A stretch of DNA of 64,000 nt from Methylacidiphilum infernorum V4 (GTDB lineage: Bacteria; Verrucomicrobiota; Verrucomicrobiia; Methylacidiphilales; Methylacidiphilaceae): assembly GCF_000019665.1 (NCBI RefSeq), contig NC_010794.1:1736001-1800000 (forward strand), given 5' to 3'. Each line of letters opens with the position of its first letter. Positions within the stretch are counted from its first letter, which is position 1. Positions 27,194-35,915 of the stretch are shown here, one piece after another. Under the pieces are notes generated by a model. That model searched no databases. It worked only from the letters and a program-made list of their open reading frames with translations, and had not been told where the DNA came from. Both the position numbers and the translations under genes were made by a program.

Positions 27194-27319
27194 TCCGCAG
27201 GACTCTGAAATGAAAGCAAAAGGAGAGCGTCCAAAGAAATTTTCCAAAGAATCGACTTGAATTTCTCTCTATAACCATTTGTAATAAGTGGACTTTTCCC
27301 CGGGTTGCTTCTTTTTTCT

Positions 27320-28582
27320 ATGGCACGCTGGATTGATAAGTTAGAGCAATTCGCCGTTGATGTTATCCTCGAACGACGCTACGGGAAACGGGCCACCGTT
27401 TTCCGCTGGTTTCTTTCTTTTTTATCCCTTATCTATAACCCTCTTGTCAGGCTTAGAGTATGGCTTTACAAAAAGAGACTTTTGCGATCTTATGAACTTG
27501 GCTGTCTTGTCATTAGCGTGGGCAACCTCACGGTTGGAGGGACAGGGAAAACTCCCCTTGTCGAGAAGCTGGCCAAGGAGCTCTCTGCGGCTGGAAGAAA
27601 AGTCGCAATCCTGAGCCGTGGCTATAAAAGCGTTCCTCCTCCCCTCGGGCATAGGCTTATGGCCAAGTTAAAGGGAAGCAAAGAATTTAATCCAAGGGTT
27701 GTTTCGGACGGGGAAAAGATTTATCTCAGCCCTTTACATTCCGGAGATGAACCGTACATGCTGGCTAAAAATCTAAAAGGGGTAGCCGTCATCACGGGGA
27801 AAAATAGGGTTCAAAGCGGCCTCTGGGCGATTAAAAACATGAACATCGATATTCTCATCCTTGACGATGGCTTCCAGTACCTTCCTTTGAAAGAAAGATT
27901 GGATATCGTTCTCATCGACAGGGAATTTCCTTTCGGCAATAGGCATCTTCTACCCAGGGGGATGCTCAGGGAGCCCAAGGATCACCTCAAGAGAGCCGAT
28001 CTTCTCTTTATTACTAAATGTGATGGATCTAACCTTTCTCCTCTTAAAGAGGAGTTGAGAAAATTCAACAACCATGCGCCGATCATCGAGTGTGTTCATA
28101 AACCCCAATATCTCTTCCACATTGTAACAAGAAAAAAAGAACCGCTTGACTATCTCAAGGGCTTGAAAGTCGCCGCGATTTCCGGCATTGCTCAACCCGA
28201 AAGCTTCGAAAAGGGATTAAAAAAACTCGGTGCAGAAGTTGTTTATTCTAAGTATTTTGCCGATCACCACTGGTTTTCTGAGCAAGAGATCATTCGCTTC
28301 ATGGAAAGAAGCAAAGCCCGGAATGCCAAGGCGGCTATTACGACCGAAAAAGATGCCGTGCGCATTCCCACCACCCAATATTTTATCTTACCCTTTTACT
28401 TTCTTAGGGTGGAAATAGAGATGTTAAACGGTAAAGAGACTTTTCAATCGATTCTTTTTGAATCAATTTCCCCTGGCAGAAAATATCGAATAGTTTATTC
28501 TAGAAAGAGAGAGAGGAGCGACAGAATGACAAACAGTCCCACTTTTGCAGAAAGATGTGAAAAAACATCACAGGGATTTTGA
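27320..28582 (+). CDS. lpxK: Tetraacyldisaccharide 4'-kinase
   Basis: Membrane-associated kinase that phosphorylates the lipid A precursor at 4' (420 residues from the ATG at 27320; a TTG at 27305 is an alternative). It has an N-terminal amphipathic segment, then ISVGNLTVGGTGKTPLVEKL (Walker A region), ILSRGYK, SDGEKIYLSPLHSGDEPYML (normally DE-PxxLA), DDGFQYLPLKERLDIVLID and ITTEKDAVR. It is longer than E. coli LpxK (328), with an extra tail that overlaps the start of the heptosyltransferase gene by about 38 bases. It indicates an LPS-bearing outer membrane. Confidence 0.92.
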   Translation: MARWIDKLEQFAVDVILERRYGKRATVFRWFLSFLSLIYNPLVRLRVWLYKKRLLRSYELGCLVISVGNLTVGGTGKTPLVEKLAKELSAAGRKVAILSRGYKSVPPPLGHRLMAKLKGSKEFNPRVVSDGEKIYLSPLHSGDEPYMLAKNLKGVAVITGKNRVQSGLWAIKNMNIDILILDDGFQYLPLKERLDIVLIDREFPFGNRHLLPRGMLREPKDHLKRADLLFITKCDGSNLSPLKEELRKFNNHAPIIECVHKPQYLFHIVTRKKEPLDYLKGLKVAAISGIAQPESFEKGLKKLGAEVVYSKYFADHHWFSEQEIIRFMERSKARNAKAAITTEKDAVRIPTTQYFILPFYFLRVEIEMLNGKETFQSILFESISPGRKYRIVYSRKRERSDRMTNSPTFAERCEKTSQGF

Positions 28583-29564
28583 ACCGCTTTCCGGTCCTCT
28601 TTTAATCCGTTCTCCAAATTGGCTTGGTGACGCCGTGATGAGTATGCCGGCGGTAAAGGGGATCAAAGAGATCGATCGCTCCATTTCGCTCGTCGTAGCC
28701 ACACCTAGAAAAATTTCCTATCTCTGGTCTCTCTGTCCCTTCGTTGACGAGGTTCTAGAAATAGAACATTCCAAAAATATTTTTGAAAACGTAAAGAAAC
28801 TGAGAAAGAAAAAAATGGACAGGGCTATCCTCTTTACCCGTTCAGTGAGAACAGCCTTGGAATGCAAGCTTGCTGGAATTCCAAAAATCATAGGTTTTGG
28901 GAGAACCGATCAATCCTTTTTCCTTGACAAAAGAGTCCTCCTTTCTCAAGACCTGGAAACCCTTCACCAATCTCAAATCTACATTAGACTTGCCCAATCC
29001 TTGGGAGCAAAAAAAGACACCTATTCCTACCCTTTTTTAAAATTACCCGCACAGTGGAAGAAAACTCCACAGCCGATCATTGTAAGTGTTTGTCCCGGAG
29101 CCGAGTATGGACCGGCAAAGAGATGGTTTCCTTCTTCTTTTGCCTGGGTTTGTCAACGTTTAAAAGAAAAGTACGGTTGCCACATCCAGATTCTTGGAGG
29201 AGAAAAAGATAAAACCGTCTGCAGCGAGCTCGAACAAGCCGTTCAGGAAGCTGAAAATCTTGCAGGCAGAACAACCCTTGCCGAATTTATGGAAAGAATT
29301 TATAGCTCCCACCTTCTCCTTTGCAATGATAGCGGGGCGATGCATGTCGGCTCCTTGCTCAATACACCCACGATCGCCATCTTCGGTTCAACCGATCCAC
29401 GACGAACGGCGCCAATCGGGGGATGTTTTCGAGTAATCTATGAAAAGGTTCAGTGTAGCCCCTGTTTCCTGAGGCGATGTCCTATAGATATGCCCTGCAT
29501 GCGGGCTGTCAAACCCCAAGATGTTCTTCATGTTTGCGAAGAGTTGTTATCCCTTGGAGGTTAA
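28545..29564 (+). CDS. waaF: ADP-heptose:LPS heptosyltransferase II (GT9 family)
   Basis: Glycosyltransferase family 9 enzyme adding the second heptose of the LPS inner core (339 residues). Motifs are LIRSPNWLGDAVMSMPAVKG at the N-terminus, VSVCPGAEYGPAKRWFPSSF and the nucleotide-sugar site LLLCNDSGAMHVGSLLNTP. The VQCSPCFLRRCPIDMPCM cysteine run near the end is usual for WaaF. The start is uncertain: TTG at 28545 or GTG at 28557, neither with a good ribosome-binding site. A strong one (GAGAGGAG) stands before an ATG at 28526 that is in the lpxK frame instead. Confidence 0.88.
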   Translation: MQKDVKKHHRDFEPLSGPLLIRSPNWLGDAVMSMPAVKGIKEIDRSISLVVATPRKISYLWSLCPFVDEVLEIEHSKNIFENVKKLRKKKMDRAILFTRSVRTALECKLAGIPKIIGFGRTDQSFFLDKRVLLSQDLETLHQSQIYIRLAQSLGAKKDTYSYPFLKLPAQWKKTPQPIIVSVCPGAEYGPAKRWFPSSFAWVCQRLKEKYGCHIQILGGEKDKTVCSELEQAVQEAENLAGRTTLAEFMERIYSSHLLLCNDSGAMHVGSLLNTPTIAIFGSTDPRRTAPIGGCFRVIYEKVQCSPCFLRRCPIDMPCMRAVKPQDVLHVCEELLSLGG

Positions 29565-29590
29565 TCCCTGATATTTTTTCGAATACTCTC

Positions 29591-31225
29591 ATGGACAGTA
29601 CCCAGGCACAAGTACCCAAGAAGACTGCAAGGGCCGTTGGAATAGTCGGCATGGCCGTTGCAGCTTCAAGAATGCTCGGACTTGTCAGGGAACTTGTTTT
29701 TGCTTCACTCTTTGGCGCAGGAGCTCTTCTTGATGCTTTCCTAGCCGCCTTCCAGATTCCCAACCTCTTACGCGATCTCTTTGCCGAAGGGGCTTTATCA
29801 ACCGCTTTTACGACCGTGTTTTCGAAGACTGTCGAAGTCGACGGCAACAAAAGGGCCTTTTTGCTCGCCAACCGACTTTTTAGCGTATTCTTTATTTTCC
29901 TTCTTATTGTAAGCCTCCTGGGAATTATTTTCGCTCCTATTCTTGTGGAAATCACAAACTTCGGATTTCACAAAATCCCGGGGAAATTTGAACTGACTGT
30001 CCAACTTACCCGTCTTATGTTTCCTTTCATTCTTTTTGTATCCTTGGCTGCGTTGGTTATGGGACTACTCAACGCTTATCATATCTTCGGACTGCCTGCA
30101 TCCGCATCGAGCGCTTTTAACCTTTCTTCCATTCTTTTTGGCGTCCTCTTTGCCTACCTGTTCGATCCCCAGCACGATATTTTTCACCCCCGTTTCGGTC
30201 CCGCGTCCCTCTACGGCATATCCCTAGGAGTCCTCCTTGGAGGGCTTGTCCAGCTCTGCATTCAATTTTTCGCTTTTCCTAAAATAGGCTTCAGATATTC
30301 CTGGGAGTTCAATATCGCAGACCCAAAGCTTTTGGAAATTTGGAAGCTGCTTTGGCCTACGATGATCGCCGGGGCGGCTATACAAATAAACGTGCTGATC
30401 AACGGCATGTTTGCTTCTGAAATCAACGGAGCAAGATCCTGGCTTAACTGCGCATTCCGGCTAATGCAACTTCCCATCGGAGTCTTTGGAGTAGCGATTG
30501 CTACGGTTACCCTTCCTTCAGTTTCAAGACAAGACGCTCGGCGTGATCACCAAGCCTTCGGCCAAACCCTGGAATCTTCTCTTAGACTTGCCTTCTTTTT
30601 TACCCTGCCTTCGGCAGTTGGACTGGTTTTTCTATCCGACCAGATCATCGCCCTTATATACCAGCACGGTCGATTCAGTTCTTTTGACACCCTCCAGACT
30701 GCTTATGCTCTCAAAGCCTATGCTGTCGGCCTGTGCGGTTACGCTGGCATCAAGGTCCTGACCCCTTGCTTTTCCGCTTTGAATAAACCCCAGGTTCCCC
30801 TAAGGGTTACCTTGATAGGTATAGCCATCAACCTCTTATCCAATATTATCCTTGTTAAGATCTTTTCTTTAGGACATGTAGGGCTGGCCGCAACGACATC
30901 TTTAGTCAGCCTCCTCAATTTTACCCAGCTCTACCTTTCCATCATCAAGTCCATAAAGGTAGGTGAACTGAAGAAAGGGCTTTTTTTTCTCTTAAAAATC
31001 ATTTTCTCTAGCGTTCTTTGTGCCTCCTCTGCCCTCTTTTTTTCTCTTTGGATCGGCAAGCTCCTAGGGCAATCCTTTTTTTCTTTATTTTTTTCTACCC
31101 TCTTAGGAATCGCCCTAGCGGTCGTCATCTACCTCTTCACTACCTTCGGGTTGGGCGTAGAAGAAGGAAAAACTTTGTTGAGATTTTTATTTAAAAAATT
31201 TCATCTATTGAATAAAAAGAATTAA
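29591..31225 (+). CDS. murJ: Lipid II flippase MurJ (MviN)
   Basis: Polytopic inner-membrane protein that flips lipid-linked peptidoglycan precursor (544 residues). The N-terminal ASRMLGLVRELVFASLFGAG and IPNLLRDLFAEGALSTAFTT motifs are diagnostic. Alternating hydrophobic helices fill the rest, with YQHGRFSSFDTLQTAYAL near residue 355. The frame is open upstream to 29477, but that part lies within waaF and lacks family similarity, so the ATG at 29591 is used. It follows waaF in an envelope gene run. Confidence 0.93.
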   Translation: MDSTQAQVPKKTARAVGIVGMAVAASRMLGLVRELVFASLFGAGALLDAFLAAFQIPNLLRDLFAEGALSTAFTTVFSKTVEVDGNKRAFLLANRLFSVFFIFLLIVSLLGIIFAPILVEITNFGFHKIPGKFELTVQLTRLMFPFILFVSLAALVMGLLNAYHIFGLPASASSAFNLSSILFGVLFAYLFDPQHDIFHPRFGPASLYGISLGVLLGGLVQLCIQFFAFPKIGFRYSWEFNIADPKLLEIWKLLWPTMIAGAAIQINVLINGMFASEINGARSWLNCAFRLMQLPIGVFGVAIATVTLPSVSRQDARRDHQAFGQTLESSLRLAFFFTLPSAVGLVFLSDQIIALIYQHGRFSSFDTLQTAYALKAYAVGLCGYAGIKVLTPCFSALNKPQVPLRVTLIGIAINLLSNIILVKIFSLGHVGLAATTSLVSLLNFTQLYLSIIKSIKVGELKKGLFFLLKIIFSSVLCASSALFFSLWIGKLLGQSFFSLFFSTLLGIALAVVIYLFTTFGLGVEEGKTLLRFLFKKFHLLNKKN

Positions 31226-31276
31226 ATAAAAGGAAACCCCATCCGGTTAAATAGTTCAACATAAAATGGGCTTATT

Positions 31277-32197
31277 ATGGCTGAAGCTGAAGAAAACACC
31301 AAGCTTCCTCGAAGAAGAGGTCGACCTAAAAAACAATCATTTCCCAGATTGCCCTCAAAGAATAGCCAGGAGTTGTTTCTTGAAGGTTCCGCTCCATTCA
31401 CCGATCTCAACCAGGTAGAAAATAAAATCGAGCAGTTGCAAAAGAAGGCTGAATCTGAAAAGGAACCAACCCAAAAAATCGAAAAAAATAACGTTGAAAA
31501 CAAACCCGAGGGGCAATCGAAAATTGAAAACTCTCTTCCTGGAGTCCTTCCAAGCGAGGGATTGTCTTCCTTGCCTCCTTTTTCTTTCCCCAAGGGAAAA
31601 GGACAAGGGGAAAACACGGCTGATTTCGAATCAGAAAGGCAAATGAAAGCTATGAATATGCCCCAGAATACTGCTGCCGATACTTTGAAAAAAACAATTG
31701 AAAAACAGTCCAAGGAACAGAGGTCCTTGCAAAAAATCCTTTCCGTTTTCCTCTTTAGCTTCGTTGCCCTGTTTTGCTTCATCCTCATTCTTGCCGTTTA
31801 TGGTGCCGTAGTGATCTTTCAGAAAATCCATACCCAAGACGTGCTCATCACCGAAGTGGAAAAAAAACTCCAGGGAAGAATAGATCAGCTTGACGGTCTT
31901 GTTCTCCAGCAAAAAAAGGAAATCGATGAATTAGGGACTAGCCTTAACCAGCTTCACTCCTACATTACGGACACCCAAAAAGATCTTTCAAAAATCCGGT
32001 CCAAAATTGACGGCCTTGAATCCAAAATTGCCGAGCATTCCCAAAACCTCCAACAAATCAGCGCGGACATCAAACAGGACAAGCAGAACCGGCTTAAAAA
32101 AGAAGAAATTCTTCTGAAAAGAATTTCCCTTCTCGAAGAAGAAAGAACAAAGGCAAGCTACGACAGAAAAAGAGCCAAAGCTTCTTTTAATCCCTAG
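31277..32197 (+). CDS. Single-span membrane protein with N-terminal AT-hook-like motif and C-terminal coiled coil
   Basis: No known family recognised. The 306-residue protein has a basic AT-hook-like RRRGRPKK at residues 12-19, then a charged, low-complexity region (about 20-150). One transmembrane helix follows (about 155-181, LFSFVALFCFILILAVYG). The remainder is a coiled coil from about 190 to 290 rich in K, E, Q, L and I (for example LSKIRSKIDGLESKIAEHSQ). The likely topology puts the AT-hook in the cytoplasm and the coiled coil in the periplasm, suggesting a DNA-to-envelope tether, but this is inference. It is followed by a small unknown gene two bases away. Confidence 0.6.
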   Translation: MAEAEENTKLPRRRGRPKKQSFPRLPSKNSQELFLEGSAPFTDLNQVENKIEQLQKKAESEKEPTQKIEKNNVENKPEGQSKIENSLPGVLPSEGLSSLPPFSFPKGKGQGENTADFESERQMKAMNMPQNTAADTLKKTIEKQSKEQRSLQKILSVFLFSFVALFCFILILAVYGAVVIFQKIHTQDVLITEVEKKLQGRIDQLDGLVLQQKKEIDELGTSLNQLHSYITDTQKDLSKIRSKIDGLESKIAEHSQNLQQISADIKQDKQNRLKKEEILLKRISLLEEERTKASYDRKRAKASFNP

Positions 32198-32199
32198 AA

Positions 32200-32721
32200 A
32201 TGAGCCTGTTTACCGAATTGCGAAGGATCTCTCAAGATTGGTCTACCCGTATCCAAAGAGCAAAATCCATTCTTTTCCCTGCCCCGTGGAAAGAAGAAAA
32301 ATGGCTTGAATTCTGTAAATCCCTCTGCCTTTTCATTCAAGAAAGAGGGACCAACTGGGAACAGGATGGTAAATTGTACTGGGATCTGCGTTGCCGACTC
32401 AACGATGGCGGAGAATTGGTATGCCAAGTCGAACAGGATGGTCATGAAAAAATATCCCTTGCCGTCGCCCAAACCGGGGGATTTGTTGAGCCCGGAGAGA
32501 ATTATATATGGCTGCTTGTTGAACTGAACAAGGAAGGAAGATTTCTCAAGGATCCTTATTTTGTCGATGGAGTATGGAAAGAGGCTTTTCTTATCTTTCT
32601 TTTACCCCGGCATAAACAAGCTGCTTTTTTTCTTGCCGCCTTCAAAGAGGCAGCTTCTTCTTTACCTCTTGAACGTCCCTCCCCTGGAGTCGACTACAAA
32701 GCCTACCTGTTTGATAGATAG
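32200..32721 (+). CDS. Hypothetical protein, probably cotranscribed with the AT-hook membrane protein
   Basis: A 173-residue soluble protein with no family recognised. Trp and aromatic residues are frequent (QDWSTRIQRAKSILFPAPWK, NYIWLLVELNKEGRFL). There is no signal peptide and no membrane helix. Its ATG follows the stop of the upstream gene by two bases, implying translational coupling. The stop precedes pyrE by about 54 bases. It is kept as a gene because of the tight spacing and a full-length, protein-like composition. Confidence 0.6.
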   Translation: MSLFTELRRISQDWSTRIQRAKSILFPAPWKEEKWLEFCKSLCLFIQERGTNWEQDGKLYWDLRCRLNDGGELVCQVEQDGHEKISLAVAQTGGFVEPGENYIWLLVELNKEGRFLKDPYFVDGVWKEAFLIFLLPRHKQAAFFLAAFKEAASSLPLERPSPGVDYKAYLFDR

Positions 32722-32775
32722 AAAACTTTACTTTTTTCATGAACTTGTCGAGCTTGATAACAACACCCTTAAGTT

Positions 32776-33354
32776 ATGGTTGTAATTGACGATAACGATC
32801 CTTTGGCCTTAGATCTCCTGGAGAACCTCATCAAAAGCGGTGCCTTGCTCAAAGGACATTTCTTGCTTAGGAGCGGCCTTCACAGCAGGCACTTCCTCCA
32901 GTGTGCCCTTCTTCTTCAAAATCCTCTCTTATGTTCCCGTTATGCTTCTTATCTGGCACAAAAATTAAAACACCTCAATGCACAAACCATTGTTTCGGCA
33001 GCCATAGGCGGAATCCTTGTTGGTCATGAAGTAGCCAAGGAACTGGGATTAAGGCATATCTACGCCGAAAAAGAAAAACAGGGGATGTGCCTCCGTCGGT
33101 TTTATCTCCAAGATTCAGAACGGGTAGTGGTCATCGAAGATGTCATGACTACTGGGGGAACCGTAAAATCAATCATGGATAGTGTAAAGGCGATGAAGGG
33201 GGAGGTATGTGCTGTAGGCTGCCTTGTAGACCGCAGCGGGGGAACGATCGATCTTGGTGTTCCCTGTTACTCGCTTTTAAAACTCAAAATTGAAACTTTT
33301 CCTCCTGACAGGCTCCCTGAAGACTTGGAAAAGACTCAACCCCTGCGGCCTTGA
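32776..33354 (+). CDS. pyrE: Orotate phosphoribosyltransferase
   Basis: Transfers orotate to PRPP giving OMP in pyrimidine synthesis (192 residues). The PRPP-binding motif VVVIEDVMTTGGTVKSIMDS is intact, and the catalytic loop region YAEKEKQGMCLRRF is present. HFLLRSGLHSRHFLQCA is the usual N-terminal substrate block. The ATG at 32776 is used. No other pyrimidine gene is adjacent. Confidence 0.93.
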   Translation: MVVIDDNDPLALDLLENLIKSGALLKGHFLLRSGLHSRHFLQCALLLQNPLLCSRYASYLAQKLKHLNAQTIVSAAIGGILVGHEVAKELGLRHIYAEKEKQGMCLRRFYLQDSERVVVIEDVMTTGGTVKSIMDSVKAMKGEVCAVGCLVDRSGGTIDLGVPCYSLLKLKIETFPPDRLPEDLEKTQPLRP

Positions 33355-33394
33355 ATTCGTTTGTCCTTTCCTTTCCCAGCAGGACCTAGGACCG

Positions 33395-34198
33395 CTATTT
33401 TTTATCAAGGGATTCTAGGGCTACGCCTGTGTCCGCCTGCGCTTTAGGGTTTTCCCCCGGAGAAAAGTCTAAATTTTCACTTTCTTTAGGCGATAAGGGC
33501 TTGCCCTCTTCGATCTGGATATACGTTTTAGAAGAGGAGAGGGTTTTCCCAGGGGGAATCGTCGCTATTTGCATTTCTTTAATGACATAAGCATCCCCTA
33601 TACGCTGTACACTATTTATATCGAGTCTCTTGACGATTTGTCCCCCAGCATTGTAACCTTCAACCCTCAAAAGCGCATAATAGTCTTCAGCAATCCAGTA
33701 TCTTACCTTGGCATAGGCCGAGGGGACTGGACCCGGGTAAGCTTCAAAGGCCCAACAACTTAAAGTTTTAATGGAATCGGTTCCCAGGGGTTTTATCTTA
33801 TCCCAACGGATAAAATCCAGGCAAAGATCCTCATAACTGATATCGGTGTTCAAAATGTGCTTTGTACGGTTAAAACCCGTAATGGGTTGCCAAGGATCTG
33901 AGGGATGGTTTTTATAGGCAACATAGGTATTATCGGGATTGATTTCCACGTGGATCTGCAAGGGTAACCCCATAAAATGGTATTCCATGGAACGATCATG
34001 AAGAATCAAGGTGATGGGATAAGTATCCTTTGCAGCCTGGATCGAACCTTTAAGGATATAATCCTTGAGCCTAAAATTCCTCCAAAACCTCCCCTGGATG
34101 AATTCAAGGGGAGGAGAAGGCTTATCGGGATTGGGCTTGGACCAGAGGAAACAGGAAAGAAAAAAGACAAAAAAAAGGGGAAAAATACGCAAAACCAT
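33395..34198 (-). CDS. Exported LolA-like outer-membrane lipoprotein-sorting family protein
   Basis: A 267-residue protein with a clear signal peptide (IFPLFFVFFLSCFLWSKPNP). The body has the half-open beta-barrel pattern of the LolA-like/DUF (PF17131-type) proteins: AFEAYPGPVPSAYAKVRYWI and DYYALLRVEGYNAGGQIVKR, then LDINSVQRIGDAYVIKEMQI. It likely works in the periplasm with lipids or lipoproteins. The last 40 residues are polar and low-complexity. It lies 63 bases downstream of glmM on the same strand. Confidence 0.7.
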   Translation of the reverse strand: MVLRIFPLFFVFFLSCFLWSKPNPDKPSPPLEFIQGRFWRNFRLKDYILKGSIQAAKDTYPITLILHDRSMEYHFMGLPLQIHVEINPDNTYVAYKNHPSDPWQPITGFNRTKHILNTDISYEDLCLDFIRWDKIKPLGTDSIKTLSCWAFEAYPGPVPSAYAKVRYWIAEDYYALLRVEGYNAGGQIVKRLDINSVQRIGDAYVIKEMQIATIPPGKTLSSSKTYIQIEEGKPLSPKESENLDFSPGENPKAQADTGVALESLDKK

Positions 34199-34261
34199 AG
34201 AGTTAATACTTTGCCTCGATTTTTCTTGATCTTGAAAACAATACCCCTTTTTCTTGCATAT

Positions 34262-35635
34262 TCAACTCAATGCTTCTTTAAGAAAAGAGGAAAGCTTTTG
34301 ACCAACCTGCTGAACCCGTTCTTCCTCCTTGGCCTCGACTAAAAGCCTGATTTTGGGTTCAGTTCCCGAGTATCTCAATAGAACTCGGCCTTTTTTGTCC
34401 AAAAGGGCCTGGGATTCATCAAGTAATTTTTTTAGGCCTGGTATTTCTTCCAAAGGCTTTTTTCGACTTACATCTATGTTCCATAATTTTTGGTGATAAC
34501 GGATCAATTTTTTTCTTAAGCTACCCAGGCTCTTGCCGGTTGAACACATGATTTCTAGTACGATCAAGGCGGCAAGAAGTCCATCCGCTGTTTTTGAATA
34601 ATCAAAAGGGATGATATGGCCGGACTGCTCTCCACCAAGAGAGAGTCCTTCCCTCGCCAATGCCTCGGCAACATTCCTATCCCCTACAGGAGTACGGATC
34701 ACCCCTATGCCTTCCGCCTCCAAGGTTTCATCCAGTCCCAGGTTGCTCATAACGGTAACAGCGATCGTATTCTTAGAGAGCCTTTTTTTATCCTTAAAGT
34801 CAGAAGCAAGAATGCTTATAATGTCGTCCCCATCGCAAAGTTCTCCATTTTCGTCACAAAGAACCACCCTGTCCCCGTCTCCATCAAGGGCAATTCCTAT
34901 ATCCGCTCCGGACAACCGTACGAACTGCTGGATGTTCTGGGGAAAGAGGCTGCCACAGTTCAAGTTGATGTTTATCCCGTTAGGTTCCTTGCCAAAGGCA
35001 TAAAGAAAAGCGCCATAATCATCCAGGATCGCCGGAGCGACTTCGAAAGAAGCTCCATTGGCCGTGTCCAACGCAATTTTTATCCCCTTCAAATCCAAGC
35101 CCCCTGGGAAAAAGCTTTTAAGGAGATTTTGATACTCCCTGGAGGTATTATCGGGTAAAAAAATCTTGCCAACTTGGGAGCCCGTAGGTCCCTCGGACCC
35201 CAACCAATCAAAGCTGCTTATTTCTTTTTCTATCTCTTTTTCGAGATCAACCCCGAGTTTTCCGCCATCATGATCAAAGAACTTTAGACCGTTGTCGTAA
35301 AAAGGATTGTGAGAAGCACTGACCATTACCCCGCCTATGGCCCCGTAAACCCTAGAAAAATTACCCACCGCAGGGGAAGGGACCACGCCTAACTCAAAAA
35401 CATTTACTCCCTGGGAAATCACCCCAGAAATCACGGCATATTCCAGCATCCGGCTCGAGATTCGTGTATCCCTGCCCACGACTATTCCCTGTTTTTTTTT
35501 TGATGGACAATGAGCAGTGAAAACCTTGGCGGCCGCAGCTCCCGCGGCAAGGGCAATTTGAGGAGTCATGGGATAAACATTAGCCTTTCCTCTAATGCCG
35601 TCGGTGCCAAAAAGGGATTGTGCCTTAGGGTTCAT
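34262..35635 (-). CDS. glmM: Phosphoglucosamine mutase
   Basis: Converts glucosamine-6-phosphate to glucosamine-1-phosphate for UDP-GlcNAc (457 residues). FGTDGIRGKANVYPMTP is the N-terminal hallmark. GVMVSASHNPFYDNGLKFF holds the phosphoserine, ALDGDGDRVVLCDENG the metal site, GGEQSGHIIPFDYSKTADG the sugar loop and RYSGTEPKIRLLVEA the phosphate-binding loop. It is the last gene of a cdaA / small CdaR-like / glmM run, the order used by Firmicutes to link c-di-AMP and cell-wall precursor supply. The ATG is seven bases after the small membrane ORF. Confidence 0.95.
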   Translation of the reverse strand: MNPKAQSLFGTDGIRGKANVYPMTPQIALAAGAAAAKVFTAHCPSKKKQGIVVGRDTRISSRMLEYAVISGVISQGVNVFELGVVPSPAVGNFSRVYGAIGGVMVSASHNPFYDNGLKFFDHDGGKLGVDLEKEIEKEISSFDWLGSEGPTGSQVGKIFLPDNTSREYQNLLKSFFPGGLDLKGIKIALDTANGASFEVAPAILDDYGAFLYAFGKEPNGININLNCGSLFPQNIQQFVRLSGADIGIALDGDGDRVVLCDENGELCDGDDIISILASDFKDKKRLSKNTIAVTVMSNLGLDETLEAEGIGVIRTPVGDRNVAEALAREGLSLGGEQSGHIIPFDYSKTADGLLAALIVLEIMCSTGKSLGSLRKKLIRYHQKLWNIDVSRKKPLEEIPGLKKLLDESQALLDKKGRVLLRYSGTEPKIRLLVEAKEEERVQQVGQKLSSFLKEALS

Positions 35636-35642
35636 ATCGAGA

Positions 35643-35777
35643 TCATTTCAATAACCTGAGAGAGGAGAGGAGCTGGTCCAAGGAGCCCGGCTCTATCGAT
35701 TCCTTAAGAATAATCCAGATTGCAACCGCCAGGACCAAAGAAAACAATTTCTGCTTCCAGTGAGAAAAGATATTCAT
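35643..35777 (-). CDS. Minimal CdaR (YbbR)-like membrane peptide, no YbbR repeats
   Basis: A 44-residue frame: ATG 35775-35777, TGA 35643-35645, seven bases before glmM. It begins MNIFSHWKQKLFSLVLAVAI and continues WIILKESIEPGSLDQLLSSL. The W-x-lys-L-xSLxLAxxxW pattern of the single helix matches the N-terminal anchor of CdaR/YbbR proteins. Its place between cdaA and glmM is exactly that of cdaR in Firmicutes. The periplasmic YbbR domains are absent. The frame stays open to an ATG at 35822 (59 residues). The 138-base gap to cdaA holds nothing else. Confidence 0.6.
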   Translation of the reverse strand: MNIFSHWKQKLFSLVLAVAIWIILKESIEPGSLDQLLSSLRLLK

Positions 35778-35915
35778 TATCGCTTCGCCACACCGGTTAT
35801 CTTTTATCGACGGTCTTTCCATTGATCTGGTTGGCTTTACAATGATTTAAATTCCACAATCAATAACATAGAGCCAGGGAAAATTTCAAGTTATTTGTTC
35901 AATACGGAAAACCTC

